Shown: positions 33,064-42,164, counted from the stretch's first letter. The stretch is 64,000 nt of DNA from PCRC01 sp017848435 (GCA_965284315.1 OZ260072.1:1054001-1118000), one strand, 5' to 3'. Numbers and translations are program-made. Notes: generated by a model not told the origin, from the sequence alone.

Positions 33064-33405
33064 ATGGAACTTGTCAAAACCATTTTCTTGTTCATCGCCA
33101 CCGCGCTTGCGGAGATCGTGGGTTGCTACCTACCCTGGCTGTGGTTAAAGAAAGACCACTCCGCATGGGTGCTGTTGCCGGCTGCGGCCAACTTGGCGCT
33201 TTTTGTCTGGCTGCTGACGCTGCACCCGCAACCAGCTGGGCGCGTTTATGCGGCCTACGCTGGTGTCTATCTTGCCGTGGCTCTGGTATGGCTATGGGCG
33301 GTGGATGCGGTACGGCCAACCGTTACCGACTGGCTGGGCGCTGGCTTCTGCCTGATTGGAGTGATGATCATCATGGTCGGAGCCGGTAAAAGCGGTGCGC
33401 AATAA
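33064..33405 (+). CDS. YnfA/UPF0060 family small membrane protein
   Basis: The 113-aa protein has four hydrophobic helices and the UPF0060 start (FIATALAEIVGCYLPWLWL) and end (DWLGAGFCLIGVMIIMVG). It is a relative of the small multidrug resistance fold. It begins on the base after the merR stop, so it is in the merR transcript. An efflux role is likely but the substrate is unknown. Its presence behind merR is common in mobile mer loci. Confidence 0.9.
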   Translation: MELVKTIFLFIATALAEIVGCYLPWLWLKKDHSAWVLLPAAANLALFVWLLTLHPQPAGRVYAAYAGVYLAVALVWLWAVDAVRPTVTDWLGAGFCLIGVMIIMVGAGKSGAQ

Positions 33406-33559
33406 CCCGAATTGCGCCACAAACTGAAAGGCGAAGATTGCTCATTTCCAGCAGTTAGCGAATCGGGGAGATGCCGTTACCTGGCGAGCCGAACTGAACT
33501 TTCGCTTTAAACGACAGTCACTCCCTCGCACTCTCTTACTGCTCCGCTATTATTCGACC

Positions 33560-33916
33560 ATGCGTTCCTTTTTGGTCATCTTGCTGATCGTCATGTTTCC
33601 GCTGCGCGCTTTCGCCAGCCTGGACATGCAAACTAGCATGGGCGTGATGGCGCTTCACCAAGCTTCAGCCAAAGCCGCCGACAGCGCAGTGTTGGCACCT
33701 TCGCTGCAAGATGACTCGGCCAGTACCGAGCCCACGTCCATGGATTGCTGTACGCAGTGCAGCGTCTGCGACCTGTGTCACCTGCTGATTGGCCAGACGC
33801 CCACAGCCAATGTGGGCGCCATACCCTTGCTCCCCCAGGTGCAACCGCAAATTTCAGTTCGTTTTGCCAGCGCCGACCGGCGCACAGCGCACAAGCCACC
33901 CCTCGCCCTGATCTGA
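33560..33916 (+). CDS. Small secreted or anchored Cys-rich protein, copy 2
   Basis: The 118-aa paralogue of the 21933-22328 product has an N-terminal hydrophobic segment (FLVILLIVMFPLRAFA), the cluster CCTQCSVCDLCH, and a similar C-terminal KPP. A TATTAT (33548-33553) lies only 6 bp before the ATG, so the mRNA may be leaderless, as for copy 1. It precedes the cusC-like gene. Metal binding in the periplasm is likely but unproven. Confidence 0.6.
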   Translation: MRSFLVILLIVMFPLRAFASLDMQTSMGVMALHQASAKAADSAVLAPSLQDDSASTEPTSMDCCTQCSVCDLCHLLIGQTPTANVGAIPLLPQVQPQISVRFASADRRTAHKPPLALI

Positions 33917-34033
33917 CAGGGTAGGTGCGTCCGCAGCTCGGCTGCCGGGGCACTTCTTTTCCTCTCCCGCTTTTCTTGTAGCTGTCGCTGCGCCACTGCG
34001 CGCTCGCGGCTCAGCTGTCCAAAGGAATTTGAC

Positions 34034-35338
34034 ATGAACCAGGCCACGCCGCCACCCATGGCGCACCATACCGTCACGCGCCCCAACCGCTTTATTCGCC
34101 GCATTGGCGCAGGCGCTTTTCTCATCGCGCTGCACATCAGTGCATTGACCCAGGAGATCGGCTTTGACGAAGCCATCCGCACGGCTGTCGAACGCGCACC
34201 CAGTTTGCAGGGGCGCGCCGCCAGCGTTCAGGGTGCGGCAGCACTGGAGACCAGTGCTGGGCAACTGCCCGACCCCAGGCTCTCCCTGGGCCTTGCCGAC
34301 TTCCCGGTCAGTGGTCCCAACAAGGGCAGCCTGACACGGGACGACTTCACGATGCGGCAAATTGGCTACGCGCAGGACGTGCCCAACCGCGCCAAACGCG
34401 CGGCGCGCAGCGACGCCGCGCTGGCCCGCACCGAGCGGGAACAAGCACTGCTTGGCGTGGAACGCCAGTCGGTGCGCCGCGAAGCCGGTCTGGCTTGGTT
34501 GGCCAGCCACTTCGCGCAGCGCCGTTTGACACTCTATGACGAGTTGAACAGCCACCACCAGCTGCTACAGCAGGCGGCACCCGCGCAGTTCGCAGCCGGC
34601 AAGATCAGCGCCGCCGATGTGGCGATGGTCGAACTGGAAGCTCTGGCATTGGCAGATCGCAAGGACGAACTGCAGCGCGAGGTCACGCAGGCCACCGCCA
34701 TGCTCGCCCGATGGCTTGCCAGCCCGGTTTCAGCTGGCATCGCCGCCAAATCACCTGCAGCAGCACCAACCTTTGCGGTGGACCGGGACCACCTGCTGAG
34801 CAACCTGGCACGCAACCCAGAGGTCGAGGCCCTGACCCCGATGCGGGCCATGGCAGAAGCCGAACTGCGCGAGGCCGAGGCGGCGCAGTCTGGCGACTGG
34901 AGTTGGAGCGTCGGCTACGGCAGACGAGGCCAGAGCTTCGGAGACCTCGTGTCCGCGCAGGTCACCTTCGAGCTGCCGGTGGCCACAGGAAAACGCCAGG
35001 AACCGCAAATTCGCGCCCGCCAAAAGGAGCTGACGCGCATTGACGCCGAGCGTGATGAGCTGCTGCGTCGGCACACGCAGGAGATCGACACCCTTTTGGC
35101 AGAAAGCACTGAGCTGCAGCACAAGCTGCAACGCCTGACGCAGCAAGCCTTGCCGCTGGCCAGCCAGCGCAGCGCCTACACGTTGGCAGCCTACGAAAGC
35201 GGCAAAGACACCCTGGCCAGCGTGCAGGAAGCCCGCAAACAGCAGTCCGATATCGGCCTGCGCGCCCTTGAACTTGAGTCGCGGCTGCGTGCCGTGCAGT
35301 GGCGTCTGACCACCTTCGTCCCGGAGACATCACCATGA
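34034..35338 (+). CDS. cusC: CusC/CzcC-like outer membrane efflux protein
   Basis: The 434-aa TolC-family channel has the repeated helical pattern, for example EAIRTAVERAPSLQGRAASVQGAAALETSAGQLPDPRLSLGL. It has a long N-terminus before the hydrophobic part and no obvious lipobox. Its stop overlaps the adaptor start (ATGA), so the three pump genes are translationally coupled. It forms the outer membrane exit of the Cu(I)/Ag(I) pump. Confidence 0.87.
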   Translation: MNQATPPPMAHHTVTRPNRFIRRIGAGAFLIALHISALTQEIGFDEAIRTAVERAPSLQGRAASVQGAAALETSAGQLPDPRLSLGLADFPVSGPNKGSLTRDDFTMRQIGYAQDVPNRAKRAARSDAALARTEREQALLGVERQSVRREAGLAWLASHFAQRRLTLYDELNSHHQLLQQAAPAQFAAGKISAADVAMVELEALALADRKDELQREVTQATAMLARWLASPVSAGIAAKSPAAAPTFAVDRDHLLSNLARNPEVEALTPMRAMAEAELREAEAAQSGDWSWSVGYGRRGQSFGDLVSAQVTFELPVATGKRQEPQIRARQKELTRIDAERDELLRRHTQEIDTLLAESTELQHKLQRLTQQALPLASQRSAYTLAAYESGKDTLASVQEARKQQSDIGLRALELESRLRAVQWRLTTFVPETSP

Positions 35339-36957
35339 AAACCAAAACCATTCTTTTGACCATGGCTGCCGTGGCCGTCCTGGCCGGCAGCGGCTACGCC
35401 GTCTTCATGATGGGCATGAAGCAAGGTTCAGGCAGCGGCGGAGAAGCCAGCGATGCGTCTGCTCCAGTGGACTTGAGCAGCATCGCTGCCGGTGAAGAAG
35501 CCACGCGCCGCCACATCAAGGACGGCATCAAGGCCGGTGATGTAGACCCCAAGACTGGCCAGAAGATCATTTATTACCACGACCCCATGGTGCCGGGCAA
35601 ACGCTTTGATGCACCAGCCAAGTCGCCCTTCATGGACATGATGCTGGTGCCGGTCTACACCGGCGCTGGTACGCAGGACGGCAGCAATGTGACGGTGAGT
35701 CCACGGGTGCAGCAGAACCTCGGCCTGCGCACCGCCGAGGTGGTGCAAGGGGCGTTGAACCCGCAGTTGCAGGCGGTTGGCAGTATTGCCTGGAACGAGC
35801 GCGACCAGTCGGTGGTGCAGGCCCGCGCAGCCGGTTTTATTGAGCGCCTGCATGTGCGCGCCACTCTGGACGCGGTGCGCGCTGGTCAGCCGTTCGCCGA
35901 CCTGTATGTGCCCGAATGGATTGCCGCACAGCAGGAGTTCCTGGCGGTCAGGCGTGCGGCAGGTACGGACGACAGGCTGGTGGCAGCAGCGCGCCAGCGC
36001 ATGCTGCTCACCGGCATGGACGAGGCGCAGATTGCGCGGGTCGAATCCACAGGCATGCCGCAGGCACGCATCACCCTGACCGTCCCGACCAGCGGCGTGG
36101 TGGCTGAACTCGTGGCCCGTGTTGGCATGACAGTCTCGCCCGGCATGCTGCTGGCACGCATCAATGGCCTGAGCACAGTCTGGGCGGTGGCCGAAGTCCC
36201 AGAAAGCCAGATTGCCCTGCTTCGCAATGGCACCCCGGTTGAGGCACGCAGCCCTGGTGCGCCGGGGACGGTATTCAAGGGCACGGTTCAGGCCATCTTG
36301 CCGGAGGTCGCACCCGCCACCCGCACCCTCAAGGCGCGTGTGCAACTGACCAATGCAGGCGGCGTCCTCTCGCCAGGCATGTTGGTCAATATGCGGTTCA
36401 TGGACAAGCGCGCGGTGCCAGCGCTGCTGGTGCCGACAGAGGCCATCATTGCCACTGGCCAACGCAGCGTGGTGATGTTGGCCGAAGAGGGTGGCCGCTA
36501 CCGGCCTGTGAATGTAGAGACTGGCATTGAAAGCGAGGGGCAGACCGAGATCAAGTCTGGCCTGACGCTCGGTCAGAAGGTGGTCGTGTCGTCCCAGTTC
36601 CTGATCGACTCGGAAGCCAGCCTGAAGGGCGTGGAAGCCCGGCTCAACAACGAGGCGCCTGCGGCACTGCAAAAGCACCAGGGTGACGCCAAAGTCGAGG
36701 CCATCGCCAAAGACCGGGTCACGCTTTCCCATGGCGACATTGATTCCCTGGGCATGAAGGCCATGACGATGGAGTTCAAGCTGCCTGAAGCAGGTTTGCC
36801 ACGCAACGTGGAAGTGGGCGACACCGTGCAGTTCCAGTTTGTGTTGCCCAAGGGCGGTGAGCCGACGCTCACAAGCATCAACCCTGTTGCGCCCGCGCCT
36901 TTACCTTCACCGGCACCGGCCACCGCCGCCAGCCGTGCGCCAGGAGCATCGCGATGA
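35335..36957 (+). CDS. cusB: CusB-type RND periplasmic adaptor with HMBD and a fused CusF domain
   Basis: The 540-aa adaptor has an N-terminal membrane anchor. A heavy-metal-binding domain follows (IIYYHDPMVPGKRFDAPAKSPFMDMMLVPVY, about residues 78-108). Next comes the membrane-fusion core with VQARAAGFIERLHVR and TVPTSGVVAELVARVGMTVSPGMLL. A C-terminal CusF-like domain closes it (LSHGDIDSLGMKAMTMEFKL). It receives Cu(I)/Ag(I) and stimulates CusA. The CusF fusion makes it longer than E. coli CusB (about 407 aa), as in SilB-type adaptors. The start at 35335 overlaps the cusC stop. Confidence 0.9.
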   Translation: MKTKTILLTMAAVAVLAGSGYAVFMMGMKQGSGSGGEASDASAPVDLSSIAAGEEATRRHIKDGIKAGDVDPKTGQKIIYYHDPMVPGKRFDAPAKSPFMDMMLVPVYTGAGTQDGSNVTVSPRVQQNLGLRTAEVVQGALNPQLQAVGSIAWNERDQSVVQARAAGFIERLHVRATLDAVRAGQPFADLYVPEWIAAQQEFLAVRRAAGTDDRLVAAARQRMLLTGMDEAQIARVESTGMPQARITLTVPTSGVVAELVARVGMTVSPGMLLARINGLSTVWAVAEVPESQIALLRNGTPVEARSPGAPGTVFKGTVQAILPEVAPATRTLKARVQLTNAGGVLSPGMLVNMRFMDKRAVPALLVPTEAIIATGQRSVVMLAEEGGRYRPVNVETGIESEGQTEIKSGLTLGQKVVVSSQFLIDSEASLKGVEARLNNEAPAALQKHQGDAKVEAIAKDRVTLSHGDIDSLGMKAMTMEFKLPEAGLPRNVEVGDTVQFQFVLPKGGEPTLTSINPVAPAPLPSPAPATAASRAPGASR

Positions 36958-39900
36958 TTGCCGCACTGATTCGCTGGTCCATCGTCAACCGGTTTCTGGT
37001 GCTGCTGGCCACGGTGATGGTCACCGCCTGGGGACTCTGGTCGGTCCAGAGAACGCCGCTGGACGCGCTGCCCGACCTGTCGGACGTGCAGGTCATCATC
37101 CGCACCACCTACCCTGGCCAGGCGCCGCGCATTGTGGAGAACCAGGTGACCTACCCGCTCACCACCACCATGTTGTCGGTGCCTGGGGCCAAGGTGGTGC
37201 GCGGTTATTCGTTTTTTGGTGACTCCTTTGTCTACGTGCTGTTTGAGGACGGCACCGATCCTTACTGGGCCCGCTCGCGCGTGCTGGAGTACCTGAACCA
37301 GGTGCAATCGCGGCTGCCGCCCAGCGCCAAGACCGCCCTCGGGCCAGACGCGACCGGTGTTGGCTGGATCTACACCTACGCGCTGGTGGATCGCAGCGGC
37401 CAAATGGACGCCGGCCAGTTGCGCGCGCTGCAAGACTGGTTCCTGAAGTACGAACTCAAAACCGTGCTGAACGTGTCGGAAGTGGCTTCGGTCGGTGGCT
37501 TCGTCAAACAATACCAAGTGGTACTGGACCCGGACAAGCTGGCAGCCTATGGGATTCCCCACACGCGGGTGGTTGAGGCGCTGCAAAAGGCGAATCAGGA
37601 GGGCGGTGGCTCGGTGCTGGAACTGGGTGAGGCCGAGTATGTGGTGCGGGCCTCGGGCTATCTGCAAGGCCTGGAGGATTTTCGCAAGGTCCCGCTGATG
37701 ACCACCGATGCGGGGGTGTCGGTGCGTTTGGGCGATGTGGCACGGGTGCAGTTGGGCCCGGAGATGCGGCGCGGCATCAGCGAACTGGATGGCCAGGGCG
37801 AAGCCACCGGAGGCGTGGTCATCATGCGGTCTGGCAAGAACGCGCTGGAAACCATTGCGGCGGTGAAAGCCAAGATCGCATCGCTGCAGTCCAGCCTGCC
37901 GCCGGGCGTGGAGATCGTGCCGACCTACGACCGCTCCGGCCTGATCGAGCGCGCGGTGGAAAACCTGAGCTACAAGCTGCTTGAAGAGTTCATTGTGGTG
38001 GCGCTGGTCTGCTTCGTTTTTCTTTTTCACCTGCGCTCGTCGCTGGTGGCGATTGTCTCGCTGCCCCTGGGCATTCTGGCCAGCTTCATCGTCATGCAGT
38101 ACCAGGGCGTGAATGCCAACGTGATGTCGCTGGGCGGGATTGCGATTGCGATTGGTGCAATGGTCGATGCGGCGGTGGTGATGATCGAGAACGCGCACAA
38201 GCACATCGAGCGCTGGCACCATGCCAACACCGACCGGAAACTGCAGGGCGACGACCAGTGGCGGGTGGTGGGTGATGCGGCCGCCGAGGTGGGCCCGGCG
38301 CTGTTTTTCAGCCTGTTGATCATCACGCTGTCGTTCATACCGGTGTTCACCCTGGAGGCGCAAGAGGGTCGGCTATTCGCCCCGCTGGCATTCACCAAGA
38401 CCTATGCGATGGCAGCAGCGGCTGGCCTGTCGGTTACCTTGATCCCGGTGCTGATGGGCTACCTGATTCGCGGCCGCATACCAGACGAGCAAAAGAACCC
38501 GATCAACCGGGCCTTGATCTGGATTTACCGCCCGCTGCTGGACGCGGTGCTGCGCTGGCCGCGCGCCACGATTGCCGCAGCGGTGGTGCTGCTGGCCGCC
38601 ACCGCATGGCCTGCCTCGCAGATCGGCGGCGAGTTCATGCCGCCACTGGACGAAGGCGATCTGCTCTTCATGCCCACCGCCTTGCCGGGCTTGTCGCCCG
38701 GCAAGGCAGCGGAGTTGCTGCAGCAGACCGACCGGCTGATCAAGACCCTGCCGGAAGTCGCGACAGTGCACGGCAAGGCCGGGCGTGCGGAAACGGCGAC
38801 CGACCCAGCGCCGATGGAGATGTTTGAGACCACAATCCAGTTCAAGCCCAAGAGTCAATGGCGCCCCGGCATGACGCCCGACAAGCTGGTGGAGGAACTG
38901 GACAAGATCGTCAAGGTGCCAGGTTTGTCGAACATCTGGGTGCCCCCGATCCGCAACCGCATCGACATGCTGGCCACTGGCATCAAGAGTCCAGTGGGCG
39001 TGAAAGTAGCCGGTACAGACTTGGCAGAGATTGACCGGATCACAGGCGAGATTGAACGCGCGCTGAAAAATGTGCCGGGCGTGAGCAGCGCGCTGGCAGA
39101 GCGGTTGACCGGGGGACGTTACGTTGACATCACCATCAACCGCGATGCCGCAGCGCGCTTCGGAATGAACATCAGCGACGTGCAGTCGGTGGTGACCTCG
39201 GCCATCGGCGGCGACAACGTGGGTGAGACGGTGGAAGGTCTGCAGCGCTTTCCCATTAACGTGCGCTACCCGCGCGAGGTGCGCGATTCCCTTGAAAAAT
39301 TGCGGCGCTTGCCCTTCATCACCGAACGCGGTGCCAGGCTGGTGCTCGGTGATGTTGCCGACATCCGTATCAGCGACGGTCCGCCCATGCTGCGCAGCGA
39401 GAATGCGCGGCTGTCGGGCTGGGTGTATGTGGACATTCGTGGGCGGGACCTCAAAAGCGCGGTGCTGGACATGCAGCAAGCGGTAGCCAGCCAGGTGAAG
39501 CTGACGCCCGGCTATTCGGTGTCATGGTCGGGCCAGTTTGAGTTTCTGGAGCGGGCGACCGCCAAACTCAAGGTGGTGGTGCCCTTCACGCTGCTGATCA
39601 TCTTTGTGCTGTTGTACCTGACCTTCAGGCGCTTTGATGAAGCACTGCTGATCCTGGCGGCCATGCCTTTTTCGCTGATCGGCGGCTACTGGCTGCTGTA
39701 CCTGCTGGGACACAACCTGTCGATTGCCAGTGCGATTGGCTTCATTGCGCTGGCCGGTGTAACGGCTGAGTTTGGCGTGATCATGCTGCTGTACCTAAAG
39801 CAGGCTTGGGAAGCACAAGACCGGCGTTTGGCACGCGACGACAACCCCAACAGCGTGTTGCTGGACGCGATTCGTGAAGGCGCGGTGCTGCGCGTGCGAC

Positions 39901-40091
39901 CCAAAGCCATGACGGTGGCGGTGATCCTGGCGGGACTGCTGCCGATTCTCTGGGGTGCCGGTACCGGCAGCGAAGTGATGCAGCGCATCGCTGCGCCCAT
40001 GGTGGGCGGTATGGTGACCGCGCCACTGTTGTCGATGTTTGTGATTCCAGCAGCTTATTGGTTGATGCGCCGGAGGCGGATAAAAGCCTAA
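36954..40091 (+). CDS. cusA: CusA-type Cu(I)/Ag(I) RND efflux pump
   Basis: The 1,045-aa inner membrane transporter has twelve predicted helices. The RND proton-relay helix reads GAMVDAAVVMIENAHKH. The Met-rich metal path includes DPAPMEMFETTIQ and RNRIDMLATGIKSPVGVKV, which closely resemble the E. coli CusA segments that hold the binding Mets. It exports Cu(I)/Ag(I) from cytoplasm and periplasm with CusB and CusC. It overlaps cusB by 4 bp. It is more Cus-like than the second pump at 45919-49032. Confidence 0.94.
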   Translation: MIAALIRWSIVNRFLVLLATVMVTAWGLWSVQRTPLDALPDLSDVQVIIRTTYPGQAPRIVENQVTYPLTTTMLSVPGAKVVRGYSFFGDSFVYVLFEDGTDPYWARSRVLEYLNQVQSRLPPSAKTALGPDATGVGWIYTYALVDRSGQMDAGQLRALQDWFLKYELKTVLNVSEVASVGGFVKQYQVVLDPDKLAAYGIPHTRVVEALQKANQEGGGSVLELGEAEYVVRASGYLQGLEDFRKVPLMTTDAGVSVRLGDVARVQLGPEMRRGISELDGQGEATGGVVIMRSGKNALETIAAVKAKIASLQSSLPPGVEIVPTYDRSGLIERAVENLSYKLLEEFIVVALVCFVFLFHLRSSLVAIVSLPLGILASFIVMQYQGVNANVMSLGGIAIAIGAMVDAAVVMIENAHKHIERWHHANTDRKLQGDDQWRVVGDAAAEVGPALFFSLLIITLSFIPVFTLEAQEGRLFAPLAFTKTYAMAAAAGLSVTLIPVLMGYLIRGRIPDEQKNPINRALIWIYRPLLDAVLRWPRATIAAAVVLLAATAWPASQIGGEFMPPLDEGDLLFMPTALPGLSPGKAAELLQQTDRLIKTLPEVATVHGKAGRAETATDPAPMEMFETTIQFKPKSQWRPGMTPDKLVEELDKIVKVPGLSNIWVPPIRNRIDMLATGIKSPVGVKVAGTDLAEIDRITGEIERALKNVPGVSSALAERLTGGRYVDITINRDAAARFGMNISDVQSVVTSAIGGDNVGETVEGLQRFPINVRYPREVRDSLEKLRRLPFITERGARLVLGDVADIRISDGPPMLRSENARLSGWVYVDIRGRDLKSAVLDMQQAVASQVKLTPGYSVSWSGQFEFLERATAKLKVVVPFTLLIIFVLLYLTFRRFDEALLILAAMPFSLIGGYWLLYLLGHNLSIASAIGFIALAGVTAEFGVIMLLYLKQAWEAQDRRLARDDNPNSVLLDAIREGAVLRVRPKAMTVAVILAGLLPILWGAGTGSEVMQRIAAPMVGGMVTAPLLSMFVIPAAYWLMRRRRIKA

Positions 40092-40389
40092 ACTGAACCA
40101 CCCGGAATCATGGAAGCAGCTTGGCTTTAGTCAACCCAATGGTGTGCATGCCCTGGTGCCAATTGAGCGGAGAAGCCAAATAGCTGCCTGCTCATGGCGG
40201 AAACCCTACCAGAGTGGCGCGGGTAACGGGATCTCACCGCCACTAGCAAACGGTCTGAAGATCACCTATGAGGGGCAGAACTACTGGATACCTACCGAGC
40301 CCTCAACTTTGACAGTTAAGGCGCGGAGTTGAAAGCGAATCGAGATTCAAATCAACTGACGGTCAATACCTGCCTGGCCTCCGCAGGAC
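40092..40389. other. Intergenic stretch after cusA
   Basis: About 300 bp contain no supportable gene; the small plus-strand open frame at 40144-40332 has no ribosome site or family resemblance. I see no clear cusA terminator. It may be decayed sequence. Confidence 0.5.
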
Positions 40390-40420
40390 AAAAAGGCCAG
40401 GTGCACAAAGTCACCTGGCC
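40390..40420 (-). terminator. Terminator of the yegP-like gene
   Basis: The stem GGCCAGGTG/CACCTGGCC (40395-40403 with 40412-40420) is followed, on the minus strand, by TTTTT. It lies 30 bp beyond the yegP-like stop. Confidence 0.85.
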
Positions 40421-40449
40421 TGCCTCTGCAACGTACCTACTCTACGCCT

Positions 40450-40779
40450 TTACGTATTGTCTACCGTGGGCGCAGTTGGTGCGTTTGCCTTCACCCATTC
40501 AATGCCGTTGTCTCGCGCCGTGGTCGATGAATACATTTCACTTGTTCCCAGTGTCTCGCCGTTAGCGGCACCAAGGGTGAAATACGGCGAGGTGTCACGG
40601 GCGGTCAATCGCTTGTATCGCCCATCAATAGGTGCGTTTGTCCTAACCGATTGAATGCCGCCCTCGGCATTTTGTTTGGTTGTATACCGCTCACTGGTGA
40701 GCACCGTCTCACCATTTGCGGCCTTGAGGTTGAACATGAACTGCGTACCACTACGCTTGAGGTCAAAATGAGTTTTCAT
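40450..40779 (-). CDS. YegP-family protein (two DUF1508 repeats)
   Basis: The 109-aa protein is made of two tandem DUF1508 repeats: FMFNLKAANGETVLTSERYTTKQNAEGGIQSVRTNA and YFTLGAANGETLGTSEMYSSTTARDNGIEWVKANA. The function of the family is unknown; a stress-related role is often suggested. It has its own terminator downstream. Confidence 0.93.
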   Translation of the reverse strand: MKTHFDLKRSGTQFMFNLKAANGETVLTSERYTTKQNAEGGIQSVRTNAPIDGRYKRLTARDTSPYFTLGAANGETLGTSEMYSSTTARDNGIEWVKANAPTAPTVDNT

Positions 40780-40884
40780 CAGATTTTCGATTGTTGAGTT
40801 GTAACTTGCAATTTCCGTAGCCTGTCCAATGACAGTTCAAGCGAGAGCGGGATGGTTATGCCCCACTCCCTCTTGAACACACCA

Positions 40885-41070
40885 TTAACGCTGGCTATCC
40901 GGCGTCCTCTTCAGGGGCACCCACGTGCTTCCAGGAGTTGATGTCGGTGGCAGCGGCTTCCGATCAGGTACAGCCGCGAAGTTGTCACGTAGACCTCCTC
41001 TTGGCCCTATTTCGCGAAAAATGCCTCCACTGTTTCCGGTGTTCGTACCGGGCTTTTTTCCTGCTGTCAT
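40885..41070 (-). CDS. YjzC-like small protein
   Basis: The 61-aa protein begins MTAGKKPGTNTGNSGGIFREIGPRGG and ends STPGSTWVPLKRTPDSQR, the pattern of the small, Gly- and Pro-rich YjzC-like family. The function is unknown. AAAGGA lies 7 bp before the ATG at 41070, which favours this start over the in-frame ATGs upstream. Confidence 0.7.
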   Translation of the reverse strand: MTAGKKPGTNTGNSGGIFREIGPRGGLRDNFAAVPDRKPLPPTSTPGSTWVPLKRTPDSQR

Positions 41071-41542
41071 AGAGTTTCCTTTCATGAACAGCGTCGCCAC
41101 CCCGGTACGTAAAACCCCGTAATTGCCGAACCATCACTGGTTGGGTTACGCTCAACGTTCCTAAACGTGAGTTGGGGGCAGACTTCGCCGGGTTTCGGTC
41201 GTCTGCCAAGGCCGCTTTGAGTTGCACCTCTTGGCGGCCTTTTCTTTTACTGTGTTTGAATCCAGTGCAGACACTATATCTGGGGTTTATCTACATGACA
41301 AGCCACTACCGGTAGTGTATCGCTGCACCTGTGGATAACTCTGTTGGCAACCGTTGCCCTAGCTGTGGATAGCTAGTAGGCACGCTGTTTTGGCACTCTG
41401 CCAGGTAGAGTGCGAATGGGAATACATTCATCGCTGTGTGATGTCGATATCCAACACGTCCACAAGCTGTCCACATTCCTTAACTTCCCTAATGCGACGC
41501 AACCTTTAGTGATGCGGTGCGTCAAGTTAATCGTGTCAACAG
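41071..41542. other. 472-bp non-coding region with hairpins, palindromes and DnaA-box-like sites
   Basis: Hairpins occur at 41177-41206 (GGCAGAC/GTCTGCC) and 41208-41241 (AAGGCCGC/GCGGCCTT followed by TTCTTTT on the plus strand). Further on is the palindrome CACTACCGGTAGTG (41304-41317), a perfect DnaA-box complement TGTGGATAA near 41330, a near-match TGTGGATAG about 35 bp later, and the repeat GCACTCT/AGAGTGC. No protein gene is convincing. It could be a relic of a plasmid origin or hold a small RNA ending at about 41248. Confidence 0.4.
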
Positions 41543-41941
41543 CTACAGCGCTGCACGTGTAAGACGCAGACCTTCCAGACGGAGGGCTTTGACAGGTACA
41601 CCCTGAACGTTGATCACTTCTTCAAATCGACGCAGCGAATCCCAGGTATGTCCGCCCGCGTTCAGCATCAAGTCAACCTGAAATGCATCGGCAACTCGCA
41701 CTCTGTCGCCCGATGCAAACCACGCTGGATCGAGGCTTTTTGCGACCTGATCCGGCAGGGCCATCAATGCCTTTTTAGCTTGGACGCCAGTCTCGGCACC
41801 TTGCTCTATCAGCACGTCAATGCCGAAGCAACCGTTGGACTGTTTGAAAAATCTTTTGTTCGTAGGCAAAGCGAAGGTGGTTCCAAACGCGGTTACAGGC
41901 GGGCCAATGATTGACGTGTCGACCTTACTGGTAGGCACCAC
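41543..41941 (-). CDS. Nucleotidyltransferase-like protein (possible toxin-antitoxin partner)
   Basis: The 132-aa protein's segments FGIDVLIEQG, RVADAFQVDLMLNAGG and VINVQGVPVKALRLEGLRLTRAAL resemble the latter part of small nucleotidyltransferases (DUF6036 or AbiEii-like). The usual N-terminal GGS motif is not evident, so it may be truncated or divergent. It overlaps the DUF2384-type gene upstream by 17 bp, which suggests one functional unit. The call rests on weak pattern recognition. Confidence 0.4.
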   Translation of the reverse strand: MVPTSKVDTSIIGPPVTAFGTTFALPTNKRFFKQSNGCFGIDVLIEQGAETGVQAKKALMALPDQVAKSLDPAWFASGDRVRVADAFQVDLMLNAGGHTWDSLRRFEEVINVQGVPVKALRLEGLRLTRAAL

Positions 41942-42164
41942 TTTCTATTGCTCCCAGGACTTTAAACACCGCCTCAAAGCCAGAAGGATCTCCAATCATC
42001 AGGGCGGGCTTTTGCCCACCGAGGGCTGGAATGCGCGTCTCAAGCCACTGATCCAGCCAAGCTTCTGCATCAAAATCGGCAGCTTCCGGTGCGGTTGAGT
42101 TGGCCAGAATCTGACGCGTCCTTTCCAAAAGCACTTGCCGTGGGTCAAAGGTGGTCATGTTCAT
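41925..42164 (-). CDS. MbcA/ParS/Xre-type (DUF2384) antitoxin-like protein
   Basis: The 79-aa protein ends WLDQWLETRIPALGGQKPALMIGDPSGFEAVFKVLGAIESGAY, the DUF2384 toxin-binding domain found in Xre/ParS/MbcA antitoxins. The N-terminal part is a short helix. The usual RES toxin is absent; the gene instead overlaps a nucleotidyltransferase-like gene. AAGG sits 9 bp before the ATG at 42164. Confidence 0.65.
   Translation of the reverse strand: MNMTTFDPRQVLLERTRQILANSTAPEAADFDAEAWLDQWLETRIPALGGQKPALMIGDPSGFEAVFKVLGAIESGAYQ

Noticed and set aside
36573..38363. A 596-aa minus-strand frame over cusB-cusA
   Set aside because: It is an antisense shadow of two well-supported genes.
40144..40332. A 62-aa plus-strand open frame after cusA
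   Set aside because: No ribosome site, no recognisable motifs, and short chance frames are common here.
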